The notes: a model not told the origin generated them from the letters alone. Positions 1-7,867 are shown, counted from the first letter of the stretch. The stretch: 14,582 nucleotides of DNA from Candidatus Aminicenantes bacterium UBA2199 (GCA_002327965.1 DCVB01000077.1:1-14582); one strand, 5' to 3'. Numbers and translations are program-made.

Positions 1-15
1 GGCTCATGCTGATGA

Positions 16-353
16 AGTTCGCCAAAGTCGAAGCGATTTGATAACGGAGATATGCACGCGGAAAGGGATTATCTTGTAAAGAAAGCGTATCCGCGCCTTG
101 TCGACTGGGGCGAAGAGCGTAAGTCGCGCATGGAGGATATCGATTTGCAGACAGGAATGTGGTGCAACCATGCTTGAAAAATATTGACGAAATTGCTCTG
201 CCATCAACACCTGACTTGCCGCGTAAAGCGTATTCCAACGAAATGGTGGAAAACATTTTCGAAAGTAAGGCTGCGGATGATGAGTTGATGAATTGGCGGG
301 AAGTGAAAATTCTAAAACCTGACCTGTCCAGACGCAATTATTCCGCTTTTTAG
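16..353 (+). pseudogene. Frameshifted remnant of a DUF4062-domain gene
   Basis: Two adjacent frames together resemble the start of a DUF4062 domain. The frame open from 16 to 174 (ATG at 52) reads MHAERDYLVKKAYPRLVDW, then EERKSRMEDIDLQTGM, and stops at 175. This matches the family pattern FxDMxAERDYLxxxxFPxL ... DIDLRWGV. A second frame from 159 to 353 begins VVQPCLKNIDE, which matches the next block of the family (xxxCLxxIDxCRPFF). Between the two blocks roughly ten residues and the reading frame are lost, consistent with an out-of-frame deletion. The RPFFIxxLGxRYGW block is missing and the rest of the second frame (to the stop at 353) is not recognisable. The first residues of the domain (FISSTF) are also absent. 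It is not a copy of the intact DUF4062 gene at 641-5002: the residues differ and the orientation is opposite. I am fairly sure of the family resemblance, less sure of the exact ends. Confidence 0.6.
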
Positions 354-406
354 AATGCTGCCGCGATTAAACCAGAACTCAGAATAAGTCTAATATGTCC
401 ATCTAA

Positions 407-660
407 AAAATATCAGTTTTAAAGAGCGGGCGAAGGCAATGGAGACTCGCCGGGATTGATTTGCCCGAAATGAACAATGAGATTTCGGAGAGTTTGCTTG
501 AGCAGGAGATAAATTTTAATGTCATATTCACGAAAAGCAGGCTATGAGAGTTTAGGACCGAGTACGATCAAGCAAGTCATCAAGACTGGTCTAGCAATTA
601 CGGAATGATGTTCCAGCGAATGCTTTGGGATACGAAGTCGTTACCAAATGTACCCCTCCA
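407..660 (+). pseudogene. Unassigned reading frame with internal stop
   Basis: One frame is open from 407, with a TGA at 545-547, and continues open beyond the end of the opposite-strand STAND gene. It encodes GIDLPEMNNEISESLLEQ before the stop and EFRTEYDQASHQDWSSNYG followed by MMFQRMLWDTKSLPNVPLQL after it. The composition looks like real protein rather than random sequence, but I do not recognise a family. No ribosome binding site or promoter is evident. It may be debris of another accessory gene. The right end is arbitrary, because from 641 the region is coding on the other strand. The interval 354-406 shows nothing else. Confidence 0.25.
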
Positions 661-3600
661 ACTGAAACAAGAACAGATTCCCTCGAAAATCTCCACACGC
701 GATGAGCTGACTGTCGGGGGAAACGTCCACAGCAAGCACCTCCTGATCGAAACTATAGGAGCCGATGATATCCCCCGAACTTGGGTCCCACACGTACATT
801 TTCTTGTCCATGCCACCCGAAACCACGAATCTTCCATTTGGAGCGATGGAACACGTCGTTACCGCCTCCTTGTGTCTGGCGAATACTTTGACAACCTGCC
901 CAGTCTGTCGATCCCAGACCCTCACGGTGCAGTCATAGCTTCCCGACACGACCCAACATCCGTCCGCCGAGAAACTGCATGAAGTAACGGATTCCGTGTG
1001 CCCAGCAAAAGCTGTCAACTCACGCCCTGCTACTGGATCCCACATCTTCAGCTCGCCCTGATACGTGCCCGAGACAATACCAGCTCCATCCGGCGAAAAC
1101 GCGCACGATTCAATCGAACTGTTGTGAGTGCCAAGTGTGGTCAAGAGGCGGCCCGTGCCTATATGCCAGAGACTGAGCACCTTATCTCCTCCCCCAGAAA
1201 CTAGGATGTGTCCATCCGGCGAAAAGGCACACGCGTTCAGACTACGTTCATCCAAGCCACCGAGCGGCGCGCGATCCTTCAAGGTGGTTGTATTCCAGAG
1301 CCGAACCGTCTTATCCCTGCTGACCGAGGCGATGATGCTACCATCCGGCGAGAATCGCGCACAGCGAACTTCGTCAGTGTGCCCTTTCAAAGTTCCAAGC
1401 TCAGCGCCCGAGCGACTGTTCCACACCCTAACGATGCTGTCTCTGCCGCATGTCACGACCCGTCCGCCATCCCGTGAAAAAGCAACGGATCGGGTGCCAT
1501 TGTCGTGGGCAATGAACGTTGCAGACCACCCAAAATCAGACAACGACCACAGTCTTAGCGCATTGCCGTTGCCGGAACTCGTCGAAATGGCAAGCCGGCT
1601 GTCCGGCGTGAGAGCACATGCACGGACTCCCTCGGGCTCGTTTGTCACCGCAAGCATCTCGCGGCCTGAGGTGATATCCCATAGCGTGAGCGCAGCACCC
1701 CCAGAGAGAATCCGGGCCCCGTCAGAGGAGAAAGCGAATGAAGTTATTCCGCAAGCATAGCCTGATGCCTCCGTGTTACGGAGAACCAACGGAGCCAACT
1801 CCTCTGCGCTCGCTGGATTCCACAATCGAATAGATCCGTCCTGACAGCAGCACGCCAAGCGCATGCCGTCGGGTGAGAAGGCTAATGCATGCATCTGATT
1901 GATATAGTTGCCCCGCATGGTGGTGAGAACGTGTTTCTCCTTGGACGCCAATGGCCGCAGCGTCAGCGTTTCTTCCACATTCACGGGATCCTCCGCGCTA
2001 CGCTGCCGGTCAATCTGGGCACAGAAAGAACCCTCAGGGGACAAGCAGAACACCCCGGACTCTAGGTGCGAGGGACGCGTCGGCGTGGAGAGCACCACCG
2101 CGCCGGTAACGATATCCCAGATCACAAGCACCCCGGTCTTGCCCGCATACGAGAAAAACCGCTCCCCATCACACACGAAACCGCAGGAATCAATAGGGCC
2201 GTTCGGCGCGGAAAGAGTCGAACACAGCCGTCCAGTATCGGAACTCCAGACTCGAATGGTTCCATCCTCGCCGCCAGACGCAATCAGTTGGCCGTTGGGT
2301 GAGAAGCGACAGCATGTCACTGCACCAATATGGCCATGTAGCGTCAACAACTCCTTTCCGGTGCTGATGTTCCATAGGCGTACCGTGGCGTCTTCACCAC
2401 CGGACACGGCGAGCTCCCCATCTGGTGAGAACTCACACGTCGTGGCGGGTGCTGTATGTCCTGTAAGCGTCATGATGAGATGAGTATGCTCTGTCTGCGG
2501 CTTGCGGTACTGTCGCAGGTAGCGCCTGCCGGATAGCAAGAAACGCTCATGAGCCGACTTTACCACACCTGCAGGGCAGCTTGGGGCGGCTGTCAGCGCA
2601 TTGATTATGTACTGAAATGCTTGGCCGGACTCGGAGCGCAGCCGATGTTGCATCGCTCGAATCACATCGTAGGCAACCCCCAAGGGGCTAAAGCTCACTG
2701 CAGTAGCATTCCTTTCGACGAGCATCCAAACGTCCCGTAGGAGATCGTCGAAAAGGCCCGCCTGGACCTTCAGCGCAAGGAACAAGAGGTCATCGAGTGC
2801 CCGGCGCGGCAGCGAGGCGGCGGTTGCAGAGGACGCTTCCTGGTACGGAAGCTCGGTGAGAGCATGTACATCTGCCGTGGCCCATGTGCCGTCGGAATAA
2901 GGATCCAGCCGTGCTCGAAAGTGCGCCGCCAGCCGTGCGTGGCAAGCGGTAGTAAAATGGCGCTCCTTGACCACGTCGGCCATTGTCTTCTGCTTGAGGC
3001 CCATCAGGCGTTGGCCTTGCACTGAGCGCTTGCTGAGGTACGGATCGAGGTCGTTGTGCAGTCTCAGCCAGACGACCATGGGAATTTTATCTGTCTCGGG
3101 AGATCGAGGGGATCGCGCCTTCAAGTCAAGTAGGATTTTCTCATCCGATAAGAGCGCGATGGCGTCTTGCTCGGACAGGCCGTGCCGTGCAGCCAGCAGC
3201 AGACCGAGGAATGCCTTCACGAGGACCGGCCCGTGGTTTCGCTCATCCTCCAATTGGGCGAGCAACCTGCACGTCATGCCCTCGATATCCTTCGGCAGAC
3301 GCGATGGCTGCTCCCAGGATCGCCATCGCCGACACTCCTCGAAAGCAAGGCGCAAGTACATCGGAGAGCGACAAGAATCGAAACCGGCAAGAAGGATTCG
3401 GCGTTGCCGGTTCGTGAGCACACGTTGGGCTTCCCCAAACCAGCGCTTTAAAGCCGTGCGTCCATCAGAGCGGCGCATTTTGCCCAACTCGATTTGCTGG
3501 ATAAGCGTTTTACCCATCTCGCTCCGCTGGATAGGCGAAGGCTTGCGGAGCAGAGACAGAATGAAGACCAGGATCGCTCTCAGGATACTTCGGAATATGG

Positions 3601-5002
3601 AACGGAGACGCTTCTGGGGGGCTTGGGTGAGGGAGTATGAGAGGATCACTCGGACGTGTGCCGGTAGACATGACGGAAGGATCGTTGGGAGCAGGGACGG
3701 GTCGGATAATCGTTCGATGGCGTCGATGAAGAGAATGAAGGGCTTGTCGGCCGTCGGCCAAGAGAGACAGTTCGCGAACTCCACGGCGAACTCCCTGGGA
3801 TTGATGGGCAAGAAGGTGTGGTCCTTACCGTAGGTGTCTCGCATCTCGGCAATGATACTCGCAAACAACGGCGCCGCGTCGGTCGAGTCATGGGTTGCGC
3901 CGACATATCTTTCGATAATACAGGCGCCGGGATGAGCCTCACGGGCCTCGCACGCAGCGCTGCCAAATAATGCAGATTTACCGATGCCCGGTGGTCCGAT
4001 AATGGACAGCGGGAGCGTGGAGTTGGCTCGCACATACGAGGCGATGGCGCGTCGCTCAGGTAGACGGCCAACGAAGTGGCGGGAGGATTGTGCGGCGAAG
4101 TCTCTGTGCGCGGATTGTTCGACGGCCGACGGACTGAGGATGGCGAGGTCGCGTATCTCCGTCTCGAGTATACAACGAAGTCCATACAGAGCATCAGCGG
4201 CAAATTGTGCAAGGTGTGCGTCTATAATGTGGCCGGTCCATGAGACTGGGTACTCATGAGTCGTTATCCCGGGGTGTGCGCGAATCGTGGACTTGAGCGC
4301 TCGGGCATTGCTAATGCTGTCGTCGCCATAAGGGCTGCCTGGGGGCAACTCGTCCACGTTGTCTATGGTGCGGAGAAAAGCGAGGATGTGACCGGGGTCG
4401 GGTTGCGCCAGGGCACCGTGGAGGATCTCCTGATGCGTGGCAGAGTATTTGTATTTGACTCGCCGGGGGTCACCGTCGGGCCAACGGAGGAGGTCAACGG
4501 CATGTAGTAGCGTCATGTGAAGTTTGCGCTCGATGGCACACCAACTGTCATAGTCATACTCTGCCGGCACGTCCCGCCGTCGAGGACGGAGCACATACTG
4601 AGTCGGTACTGCGTTCGTGTCGCGGCGGTACCAGTCCAAGACCAAAGGAAGCTCATTGGGAGGAATGGCCGGGTGAAGTGCTTCGAATTCCGTGGCGTCG
4701 ATCTGGGTCGGGGCGGGCAGCCAGCCATAGCGATCGCCGAGAATGATCAGGAAATTGAGGCGCGGGGAGACTGTCTGGCATCGCCGGAGTTCGCCCAGGC
4801 AGATGTTCATCGTCTGCTGATCGAGCGCAGCATGGTCGCTGACGCCCCATCGGAGGTCGACGGCCTGAAAAAGGCAGTTGTGAGTCTCGCACAGTTTCTG
4901 CATCTCCGGGAACACCGTCTGGTGGAGCACCCGACGTTCCTCGACGAGGTCGCTAAAGGTGGAACTCACGAAGACGCGGAACATATGATTCGTTGGCAAC
5001 AT
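641..5002 (-). CDS. DUF4062 - STAND/NACHT-like ATPase - WD40 repeat protein
   Basis: A 1,453-residue cytosolic-looking protein. Residues 8-115 form a DUF4062 domain (FRVFVSSTFSDLVEER, AVDLRWGVS, LIILGDRYGWLP), an N-terminal domain often found on NACHT-type ATPases. Residues 305-580 are a P-loop STAND module with Walker A GPPGIGKS (336-343) and Walker B FILFIDAIE (422-430), followed by a sensor-like strand VRVILSYS. Residues 580-840 are probably a helical arm. Residues 845-1448 contain about 14 WD40 repeats (FSPDG..., SGG..DxTVRLW), enough for two seven-bladed propellers; repeats 3 and 4 are degenerate. The family logic is a sensor (WD40), an oligomerising ATPase and an N-terminal effector or signalling domain; use in defence or signalling is inferred. 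An unusual basic-hydrophobic stretch lies at 464-490. The start is not backed by a strong ribosome site; Met7 at 4982-4984 is an alternative. A zinc-ribbon gene lies 155 bp upstream on the same strand. No terminator is visible after the stop. Confidence 0.93.
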   Translation of the reverse strand: MLPTNHMFRVFVSSTFSDLVEERRVLHQTVFPEMQKLCETHNCLFQAVDLRWGVSDHAALDQQTMNICLGELRRCQTVSPRLNFLIILGDRYGWLPAPTQIDATEFEALHPAIPPNELPLVLDWYRRDTNAVPTQYVLRPRRRDVPAEYDYDSWCAIERKLHMTLLHAVDLLRWPDGDPRRVKYKYSATHQEILHGALAQPDPGHILAFLRTIDNVDELPPGSPYGDDSISNARALKSTIRAHPGITTHEYPVSWTGHIIDAHLAQFAADALYGLRCILETEIRDLAILSPSAVEQSAHRDFAAQSSRHFVGRLPERRAIASYVRANSTLPLSIIGPPGIGKSALFGSAACEAREAHPGACIIERYVGATHDSTDAAPLFASIIAEMRDTYGKDHTFLPINPREFAVEFANCLSWPTADKPFILFIDAIERLSDPSLLPTILPSCLPAHVRVILSYSLTQAPQKRLRSIFRSILRAILVFILSLLRKPSPIQRSEMGKTLIQQIELGKMRRSDGRTALKRWFGEAQRVLTNRQRRILLAGFDSCRSPMYLRLAFEECRRWRSWEQPSRLPKDIEGMTCRLLAQLEDERNHGPVLVKAFLGLLLAARHGLSEQDAIALLSDEKILLDLKARSPRSPETDKIPMVVWLRLHNDLDPYLSKRSVQGQRLMGLKQKTMADVVKERHFTTACHARLAAHFRARLDPYSDGTWATADVHALTELPYQEASSATAASLPRRALDDLLFLALKVQAGLFDDLLRDVWMLVERNATAVSFSPLGVAYDVIRAMQHRLRSESGQAFQYIINALTAAPSCPAGVVKSAHERFLLSGRRYLRQYRKPQTEHTHLIMTLTGHTAPATTCEFSPDGELAVSGGEDATVRLWNISTGKELLTLHGHIGAVTCCRFSPNGQLIASGGEDGTIRVWSSDTGRLCSTLSAPNGPIDSCGFVCDGERFFSYAGKTGVLVIWDIVTGAVVLSTPTRPSHLESGVFCLSPEGSFCAQIDRQRSAEDPVNVEETLTLRPLASKEKHVLTTMRGNYINQMHALAFSPDGMRLACCCQDGSIRLWNPASAEELAPLVLRNTEASGYACGITSFAFSSDGARILSGGAALTLWDITSGREMLAVTNEPEGVRACALTPDSRLAISTSSGNGNALRLWSLSDFGWSATFIAHDNGTRSVAFSRDGGRVVTCGRDSIVRVWNSRSGAELGTLKGHTDEVRCARFSPDGSIIASVSRDKTVRLWNTTTLKDRAPLGGLDERSLNACAFSPDGHILVSGGGDKVLSLWHIGTGRLLTTLGTHNSSIESCAFSPDGAGIVSGTYQGELKMWDPVAGRELTAFAGHTESVTSCSFSADGCWVVSGSYDCTVRVWDRQTGQVVKVFARHKEAVTTCSIAPNGRFVVSGGMDKKMYVWDPSSGDIIGSYSFDQEVLAVDVSPDSQLIACGDFRGNLFLFQLEGYIW
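659..2470 (-). repeat. WD40 repeat array, about 14 units
   Basis: This is the protein-level repeat region of the STAND gene, residues 845-1448. Typical units contain GHTDEVRCARFSPDG and DKTVRLWNTTT. Units begin at about residues 845, 888, 931, 970, 1034, 1080, 1116, 1160, 1205, 1248, 1291, 1332, 1374 and 1415. They have diverged from each other, so this is an old array rather than a recent tandem amplification. Confidence 0.85.
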
Positions 5003-5157
5003 GGTTGGGTTCGTCTCGATTCAGTTATGAGCGGTCCACACGCAATTGAAACACGGCAGAAGACCGACTTCGATGTTCAGGTAATTTGTGAAGTTTTTGA
5101 CGACTTCCCAAGCGCGTGCCGTGATCGTCGTTGACGTGATGGTGGGCCTACTGCCGA

Positions 5158-5352
5158 TTAGCGATCCTTCTTGGGGTCAGTTTTCTCGTTTTCACTTAGG
5201 CTTTTGGCAAACCCGTCGACGTCATCCTTCGACATCCACTTCACACTCGGAAGCCAAGCGCCACAATGGGGGCAAGGACTCACGGGTCTTCCATCGGGGC
5301 TTACGACTTCTTTGTTGCACTGGTAGCAAATGATTCGGTCTAGAAGCGGCAT
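5158..5352 (-). CDS. Small zinc-ribbon protein
   Basis: A 64-residue protein starting MPLLDRIICYQCNKEV. It contains C9-x2-C12 and C27-x2-C30 (CPHC), a four-cysteine zinc-ribbon pattern, and ends in a polar, charged tail. I chose the ATG at 5350-5352 because AAAGGAG lies seven bases upstream of it; the upstream in-frame ATG at 5356-5358 would sit directly against that site, and longer forms reach back into AT-rich non-coding sequence. It has the same strand as the large STAND gene, which starts 155 bp downstream, and a good promoter precedes it, so the two may be co-transcribed. Such small ribbons often bind nucleic acid or protein partners; no specific function can be read from this one. Confidence 0.7.
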   Translation of the reverse strand: MPLLDRIICYQCNKEVVSPDGRPVSPCPHCGAWLPSVKWMSKDDVDGFAKSLSENEKTDPKKDR

Positions 5353-5465
5353 GACCATACTCCTTTCTAATGCATGTAAAACATACGGTCTCGGATTCGT
5401 GATAACTGGTATGAATTTTCTTTTTTGGGCAACCAAATAAAGAAATCAATCTCAGTGATGGGCTG

Positions 5466-5494
5466 ATGTTACTGCGCGAAATATGAAATGTCAA
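5466..5494 (-). promoter_or_regulatory. Promoter of zinc-ribbon/STAND unit
   Basis: On the - strand, TTGACA (5489-5494) is followed after 17 bases by TAACAT (5466-5471). Expected transcription start is near 5459, giving a leader of about 107 nt to the zinc-ribbon start. The -35 is perfect and the -10 matches 4 of 6 positions. Confidence 0.6.
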
Positions 5495-5503
5495 GACCAC
5501 GCA

Positions 5504-5550
5504 TTGCCTCACGAATAATCTGAACGAAAGCGAGGTTGTTGCCTCACGAA
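5504..5550. repeat. Exact 12-bp direct repeat pair, possible operator
   Basis: TTGCCTCACGAA occurs at 5504-5515 and again at 5539-5550, 35 bp apart start to start. The first copy ends the repeat pair ten bases from the -35 of the zinc-ribbon promoter, on its upstream side, a position where activator or repressor sites are common. Bases after each copy are also similar (TAAT versus CAAA). Confidence 0.5.
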
Positions 5551-5663
5551 CAAATCTAGACAAGAGAGTATCTAAAGTGGAAGCATTTTGTTCACATTTC
5601 AACATGTCATATCTGAATTCGGTCGGTTTTTGTTCTACAGGGGATGCTGTTTTTTCTGAAAAT

Positions 5664-5691
5664 TTGTTAAAGCAGGCAAGTGGTCTATAAT
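5664..5691 (+). promoter_or_regulatory. Promoter of NahK-like kinase gene
   Basis: TTGTTA (5664-5669), 16 bases, then a perfect TATAAT (5686-5691). The -10 overlaps the first in-frame ATG (5690-5692), so a transcript starting near 5698 could only use the ATG at 5702. Confidence 0.5.
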
Positions 5692-5701
5692 GGCAGGCGC
5701 C

Positions 5702-6844
5702 ATGTCAGATTCAAAAAATGTAACTGAGAAGAGTAATATCCCGGCGATTTCCGCAGCCGGTCATTTCTCCATATCCGGATTGGTCAAATCGCTGCTGCCC
5801 TATGGCTCGGGGCACATCCATGAGACCTTCCGCGTGCGCATGCGCGCCGTTTCCCATCCCGGCTACATCCTGCAGCGCGTCAACACCCGCGTCTTTCCCG
5901 ACGTCCCCCGCCTGATGGAGAACATCGTACGCGTGACCGGCCATCTCCGCGCCAGGACCCGGCGCGGACTGCCGGTGCTGACCGTCGTCCCGGCCCGCGA
6001 CGGTCGGCCGTACGCGCGGGACGATAGCGGCGGCTTCTGGCGCTGCTTCCGTTTCATCGCCCACCGGGAGCCGGGCGGACGCCTGCGGAGCCGGCATCTG
6101 GTCCCCTCGGCGGGGACCTTCAGGGCCGGCGAGGCGGGACGGCTCTTCGGTCGCTTCATCATCCAGATGTCCGACCTGCCGGCGCCGCCGCTGCATGAGA
6201 CCATCCCCGGCTTCCACGACATCGAGGTCCACCTCAGCCGCTTCAGAGACCTGCTGCGCGGCGACCCGGCGGGACGTCGGAGGGAGATCCCCGCCGAGAT
6301 CGACTTCATCCGCGCCCGTGCAGCCGCCATGGGGCTTATCCGCGACCTGGGCCGCGCCGGGCGCATCCCGCTGCGGGTCACCCACAACGATACCAAGTTC
6401 AACAATATCCTTTTCGGCCCCGGCGGAGGCCTGTGCATCATCGACCTGGACACGGTCATGCCCGGCTACGTCGCATACGATTTCGGGGACGCCATCCGCT
6501 CGGCGGCCAACAGCACCAGCGAGGACGAGCCCGACCTGCGTCGAGTCCAACTCGACATGGCAGTCTTCCAGGAGTTCGCCAGGGGATACCTGGGCCAGCT
6601 GCGCGGGCTGCTCCAAGCCGGGGAGATCGCCCATCTGGCCTTCGCCGCCAGGCTCATGACCTACATGGTCGGGCTGCGCTTCCTGAACGACCATCTCGAC
6701 GGCGACCGCTATTTCAAGGTCGAACGGCCGGGGCACAACCTGAAACGGGCGCGGGTGCATTTCCGGCTGCTGGAGGACATGGAACGGCGTCGGGCCGAGA
6801 TGGAGGATTTCGTCTCCGCCCTGGCCGCGGGGCCTATTTCCTGA
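5702..6844 (+). CDS. NahK-like sugar kinase (aminoglycoside phosphotransferase fold)
   Basis: A cytosolic small-molecule kinase of the aminoglycoside/choline kinase fold. It resembles N-acetylhexosamine 1-kinase (NahK), which makes sugar 1-phosphates from GlcNAc or GalNAc for salvage. Residue numbers here count from the in-frame ATG at 5690. The N-terminal lobe has YGSGHIHETFRV and HPGYILQRVNTRVF ... LMENI, both characteristic of this subfamily. The catalytic loop is THNDTKFNN (231-239, with D234 and N239), and the metal-binding segment IIDLDTVMPGY contains D252 and D254. Length (380-384 residues) fits the family (about 360). I prefer the ATG at 5702 because the likely -10 box covers the one at 5690; neither has a good ribosome site, so the message may be nearly leaderless. 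Its end overlaps the convergent PHP gene by 11 bp. The exact sugar substrate is not established. Confidence 0.85.
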   Translation: MSDSKNVTEKSNIPAISAAGHFSISGLVKSLLPYGSGHIHETFRVRMRAVSHPGYILQRVNTRVFPDVPRLMENIVRVTGHLRARTRRGLPVLTVVPARDGRPYARDDSGGFWRCFRFIAHREPGGRLRSRHLVPSAGTFRAGEAGRLFGRFIIQMSDLPAPPLHETIPGFHDIEVHLSRFRDLLRGDPAGRRREIPAEIDFIRARAAAMGLIRDLGRAGRIPLRVTHNDTKFNNILFGPGGGLCIIDLDTVMPGYVAYDFGDAIRSAANSTSEDEPDLRRVQLDMAVFQEFARGYLGQLRGLLQAGEIAHLAFAARLMTYMVGLRFLNDHLDGDRYFKVERPGHNLKRARVHFRLLEDMERRRAEMEDFVSALAAGPIS

Positions 6845-7802
6845 CCAAGACGGGCTGGCAGAACGCCATCTCGCCCATGGAAGATACCACTTTGGCGCGC
6901 ACGTACGTTTCATCGCCGCGATACGCGTAAACAGCATCCAGGCCGTCGACCTGCGCCAATACTCTGCCGCTGCCGCCAATAAAAAACGTGGTATAGCGGG
7001 TTTCGCGGTGGGGCTTGACCGTCAGGCGGTATTCCCGGTCGCCGACCTGCAGGTCGGCCAGCTCGATGCCGGTGGAAGCGTAAAAATCGCCCTTTTCCAG
7101 GGCGGCGCAAACCTCCTCCGCCGTCAGCTGGTTGACCCGCGCCACCACCCAGCCCCGGCCGGGGTGGGCGAGCCCGGGCAGGAATTCGCCGTGAAAGTCA
7201 TGGGAGTCATCCGCCGCCACGCCATACAGGACCATCCCGGAGGTCAGCAACTCGTCCCAGAGCCCCTCGGTACCGCCGCTGCCCCCGGCCGGGAAGTTGT
7301 TCGACTCACGGGGCATGTTGAGCACCTCGAAGAGGCGGACGCCGCGCAGCCCCTTCATGTCATCGGCGCTGATCGACCAGCGGCGGAAGGGATGGTTGAT
7401 CTGGGGCAGGCCGCCGGCGCGCAGCGCCGCGTCGATCGCGTTCTGCAGGGTCTCGGCCATGGTCGCGCCGGCCTTGGCCGCGGCCGGGGACCTCGGATTG
7501 AGCGAGTTGACGTGGGCCTGGCGCCTTCCGAGCGTCAGGCTGATCTCCTCCCCGGGGATTATGATGAAATCGTCGGCGCTGCCGTCGGCGTCCAGCGGCG
7601 CGGTCGGGGTGACCATGTCATGGTCGGTGATGAACAGGAACTGGTAGCCGTGGTCCTGGTACCAGCGCGCCACCCGGTGCGGGTACTCGTTGCCGTCGGA
7701 ACGGTTGGTGTGGGCGTGGGTATTGCCCTTGACCCAGCGTGCCGCCGGTGTCAGGCAGGCGGAAAAAAAGACCAGCAGAAACACGATCCATGTTTTTTTC
7801 AC
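6834..7802 (-). CDS. Exported PHP-domain metal-dependent phosphoesterase (CehA/McbA-like)
   Basis: A 322-residue protein with an N-terminal export signal (MKKTWIVFLLVFFSACLTP). The FSAC16 segment could be a lipobox, so it may be a lipoprotein; otherwise cleavage near AA-RW is plausible. The PHP fold is shown by GNTHAHTNRSDG (H29, H31, D36), ITDHD (D60, H61), PGEEIS (E85/E86), H97 and INHP (H137), and AADDSHDF near the C-terminus. These are the usual metal ligands of PHP phosphoesterases; members of the CehA/McbA group hydrolyse phosphoesters or other ester-like bonds, and the substrate here is unknown. The start is GTG at 7800-7802, preceded by GGGGAGGA five to six bases away. A TTGACA/TACAAT promoter lies just upstream. 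Its 3' end overlaps the kinase gene by 11 bp, tail to tail. Confidence 0.87.
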   Translation of the reverse strand: MKKTWIVFLLVFFSACLTPAARWVKGNTHAHTNRSDGNEYPHRVARWYQDHGYQFLFITDHDMVTPTAPLDADGSADDFIIIPGEEISLTLGRRQAHVNSLNPRSPAAAKAGATMAETLQNAIDAALRAGGLPQINHPFRRWSISADDMKGLRGVRLFEVLNMPRESNNFPAGGSGGTEGLWDELLTSGMVLYGVAADDSHDFHGEFLPGLAHPGRGWVVARVNQLTAEEVCAALEKGDFYASTGIELADLQVGDREYRLTVKPHRETRYTTFFIGGSGRVLAQVDGLDAVYAYRGDETYVRAKVVSSMGEMAFCQPVLVRK

Positions 7803-7838
7803 AGGGTCCTCCCCTCAGGGATCCTTTGCTGAAGCCTC

Positions 7839-7867
7839 ATTGTAGAGAATCACGGCCGGAATGTCAA
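7839..7867 (-). promoter_or_regulatory. Promoter of PHP phosphoesterase gene
   Basis: On the - strand, TTGACA (7862-7867), 17 bases, TACAAT (7839-7844). Expected start near 7832 gives a leader of about 30 nt containing the GGGGAGGA ribosome site. Confidence 0.7.

Larger units (their letters stand above)
5353..5701. other. AT-rich divergent intergenic region
   Basis: About 350 bases without a supported gene. It holds the leader and promoter of the zinc-ribbon gene, the direct repeat pair at 5504-5550, and a promoter for the kinase gene at its right end. It is clearly more AT-rich than the genes to the right. I see no tRNA, terminator or inverted repeat of note in it. Confidence 0.7.

Noticed and set aside
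659..2470. Recent tandem duplication of WD40 units
   Set aside because: The units share only the protein consensus; I see no long near-identical nucleotide blocks, so recent amplification is not supported.
2967..3833. 288-residue open frame on the + strand inside the STAND gene
   Set aside because: Arg/Ser-rich, motif-free shadow opposite the P-loop region, which is clearly coding on the - strand.
5003..5157. Separate promoter for the STAND gene in the gap after the zinc-ribbon gene
   Set aside because: I found no pair of boxes with acceptable spacing; co-transcription from 5466-5494 is simpler.
5711..6979. 422-residue open frame on the - strand opposite the kinase gene
   Set aside because: It is a shadow of the GC-rich codon pattern of the kinase; it has no family motifs, while the + strand frame has a complete kinase signature.
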